From Fredinandcohnia onubensis (GTDB taxonomy: Bacteria; Bacillota; Bacilli; Bacillales; Bacillaceae_L), in the NCBI RefSeq assembly GCF_002734285.1, contig NZ_NSEA01000004.1:62001-126000 (forward strand): a stretch of DNA of 64,000 bases. The letters are read 5' to 3'. The number at the start of each line of letters is the position of its first letter. Position 1 is the first letter of the stretch. The translations under genes and the position numbers were made by a program. Shown here piece by piece: positions 62,471 to 64,000 of this stretch. The notes under the pieces are model-generated. The model was not told the origin of the DNA. It saw nothing but the letters and a program-made list of their open reading frames with translations, and ran no database searches.

Positions 62471-64000
62471 ATGGAACTGGATCAATATTTAGAAGTATTT
62501 ATCGAAGAAAGTAAAGAGCATCTCCAGGCATGTAATGAAAATCTACTAAAATTAGAAAAAGAGCCTGAAAATATCGCAATTGTCAACGAAATTTTCCGTT
62601 CTGCCCATACATTAAAGGGGATGTCCGCTACGATGGGATATGAAGATTTAGCAAGTCTTACGCATCAGATGGAAAATGTTCTAGATGGCATTCGTAATAC
62701 GAAAATAAAAGTAACCCCATCTCTTTTGGATGTTGTTTTTAAATCAGTTGATTATCTAGAGGAAATGATTTTTTCTATTGCTGATGGTGGTGATGGAAAA
62801 AAGGATGTTACAGATGTCGTTTTATCACTTAAAAAAGTAGAAAGCGGAGATATAACAACGGCAGAAGAAACCATTGGTTCAGTTGTTCAAAATAATGTGG
62901 ATGAACCTGGCACATCTATTACTAATTATGATGATTTTGAACTGACGGTTATCCAACAATCAAAAGAACAAGGTTTTTATTGTTATGAAATAACCATTCA
63001 ACTTCGTGAAGATTGTTTATTAAAAGCTGCCCGAGTTTTCATGGTATTTGAGGTTCTTGAACAACTCGGTGAAATCATCAAGTCATTTCCATCAGTCGGC
63101 CAGCTTGAGGAAGAACAATTTGATAGTGAATTTCGTGTAACAGTCGTTTCAATGGAATTAGCCGAAAATGTCAAAAAACAAATTACCAATGTATCTGAAA
63201 TAAACAAGGTAATCGTTAATGACTTTCAAATTAATTCAAGTAAGACTCAAGTACAAGAACAAATACAGGCACAGGCTGAAGTTGCTCCAGCTCTTGCTCC
63301 TGAAATGAAACAAATAACCGATAAAGAGGAAAATCTTTCTTCAAAATCGAACAGCAAGCATGTTGGAAATCAAAAAACAATCCGAGTAAATATTGAAAAA
63401 CTTGATACTCTAATGAACCTATTTGAAGAATTAGTCATAGATAGAGGGCGGTTAGAACAGATTTCTCGTGATTTAAAACATTCAGAGTTAAATGAAACAG
63501 TTGAAAGAATGTCAAGAATATCTGGAGACTTACAAAATATTATCCTGACAATGAGAATGGTTCCGGTTGAAACTGTCTTTAACCGCTTTCCTCGTATGGT
63601 TCGTCAATTAGCGAAGGATTTACATAAGAAAATTAATCTTCAAATTATTGGAGCAGAAACGGAATTAGATCGTACAGTAATTGATGAAATTGGTGATCCA
63701 CTTGTGCATCTATTAAGAAATGCACTAGACCATGGTATTGAAACACCAGAAATTAGAATGCAAAATGGAAAACCAGAAGAAGGTACGGTCATTTTACGTG
63801 CTTACCATAGCGGAAATCATGTATTTATCGAAATAGAAGACGATGGTGCAGGAATTAGTAGGGAAAAAATTATCCAAAAGGCTGTTAACAAAGGACTGAT
63901 CGAGGAAAAAACGGTAGAGTCTCTAACAGATAGTCAAGTATTTGATTTTATTTTTTCTTCTGGGTTTTCAACAGCTGAACAAATTTCAGACGTCTCAGGT
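62471..64000 (+). CDS. cheA: Chemotaxis histidine kinase CheA, 5' part
   Basis: Open frame of 510 codons from ATG 62471 to the window end with no stop. CheA autophosphorylates in response to receptors and passes phosphate to CheY and CheB. P1 has the phosphorylated His46 in SAHTLKGM. P2 (about 150-260) binds CheY. A linker leads to the P3 dimerisation helices (NIEKLDTLMNLFEELVI) and the P4 ATP-binding domain with HLLRNALDHGIE (N box) and the beginning of the G1 and G2 boxes (IEDDGAGI, SSGFSTAEQISDVSG). The P5 receptor-coupling domain is beyond the window. AAAGGGGTG is the SD. Confidence 0.97.
   Translation, partial: MELDQYLEVFIEESKEHLQACNENLLKLEKEPENIAIVNEIFRSAHTLKGMSATMGYEDLASLTHQMENVLDGIRNTKIKVTPSLLDVVFKSVDYLEEMIFSIADGGDGKKDVTDVVLSLKKVESGDITTAEETIGSVVQNNVDEPGTSITNYDDFELTVIQQSKEQGFYCYEITIQLREDCLLKAARVFMVFEVLEQLGEIIKSFPSVGQLEEEQFDSEFRVTVVSMELAENVKKQITNVSEINKVIVNDFQINSSKTQVQEQIQAQAEVAPALAPEMKQITDKEENLSSKSNSKHVGNQKTIRVNIEKLDTLMNLFEELVIDRGRLEQISRDLKHSELNETVERMSRISGDLQNIILTMRMVPVETVFNRFPRMVRQLAKDLHKKINLQIIGAETELDRTVIDEIGDPLVHLLRNALDHGIETPEIRMQNGKPEEGTVILRAYHSGNHVFIEIEDDGAGISREKIIQKAVNKGLIEEKTVESLTDSQVFDFIFSSGFSTAEQISDVSG

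Overview
This is a low-GC chromosomal window from a motile, spore-forming member of the Bacillaceae. The evidence is the 26-codon sporulation gene spoVM, the FapR/CodY regulators, the PrpC/PrkC phosphatase-kinase pair, a FliY-type flagellar switch and a gene order that follows the Bacillus subtilis rsmB-to-cheA segment almost gene for gene. All genes lie on the + strand except rpmB. The window cuts rsmB at its 5' end and cheA at its 3' end. I see no tRNA, rRNA, CRISPR array, prophage or intact insertion sequence.

Layout. 1-6380: rsmB-rlmN-prpC-prkC-rsgA-rpe, covering RNA modification, Ser/Thr phospho-signalling, ribosome assembly and the pentose phosphate pathway. 6600-6960: spoVM and the divergent rpmB. 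7230-13080: asp23-family gene, fatty acid kinase fakA, serine dehydratase sdaAB/sdaAA, recG. 13090-17720: fapR-plsX-fabD-fabG-acpP-rnc with a FapR operator on the fapR promoter. 17810-24230: smc-ftsY, then ylxM-ffh (SRP targeting). 24414-28800: rpsP-khpA-ylqD-rimM-trmD-rplS, signal peptidase, rbgA (ribosome maturation). 28849-33831: rnhB, an orphan pair of flagellar-export-like proteins (YlqG/FlhB2), sucCD, dprA. 33870-40120: topA, xerC, hslVU, codY. 40170-64000: the fla/che operon from flgB to cheA, in order rod, MS ring/C ring, ATPase, hook, switch, export gate, FlhF/FlhG, chemotaxis.

No clearly novel system is visible; the region is conserved core genome. The points that deserve attention are local departures: thiN is missing between rpe and spoVM; trmFO is missing between topA and xerC, where a 15-bp inverted repeat overlaps the xerC promoter; a strong CodY-box-like palindrome abuts the sucCD -10 box; an inverted repeat fills the spacer of the ylxM-ffh promoter; a three-hairpin element including a perfect 36-nt palindrome lies in the topA leader; a structured interspersed-type repeat follows ffh; and YlqG has a FliK-C-like domain beside a FlhB-C-like protein that lacks the NPTH cleavage motif. 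Start codons were chosen by Shine-Dalgarno (SD) spacing and family length, so several genes start downstream of the longest open frame. Many of the chosen starts are TTG or GTG.
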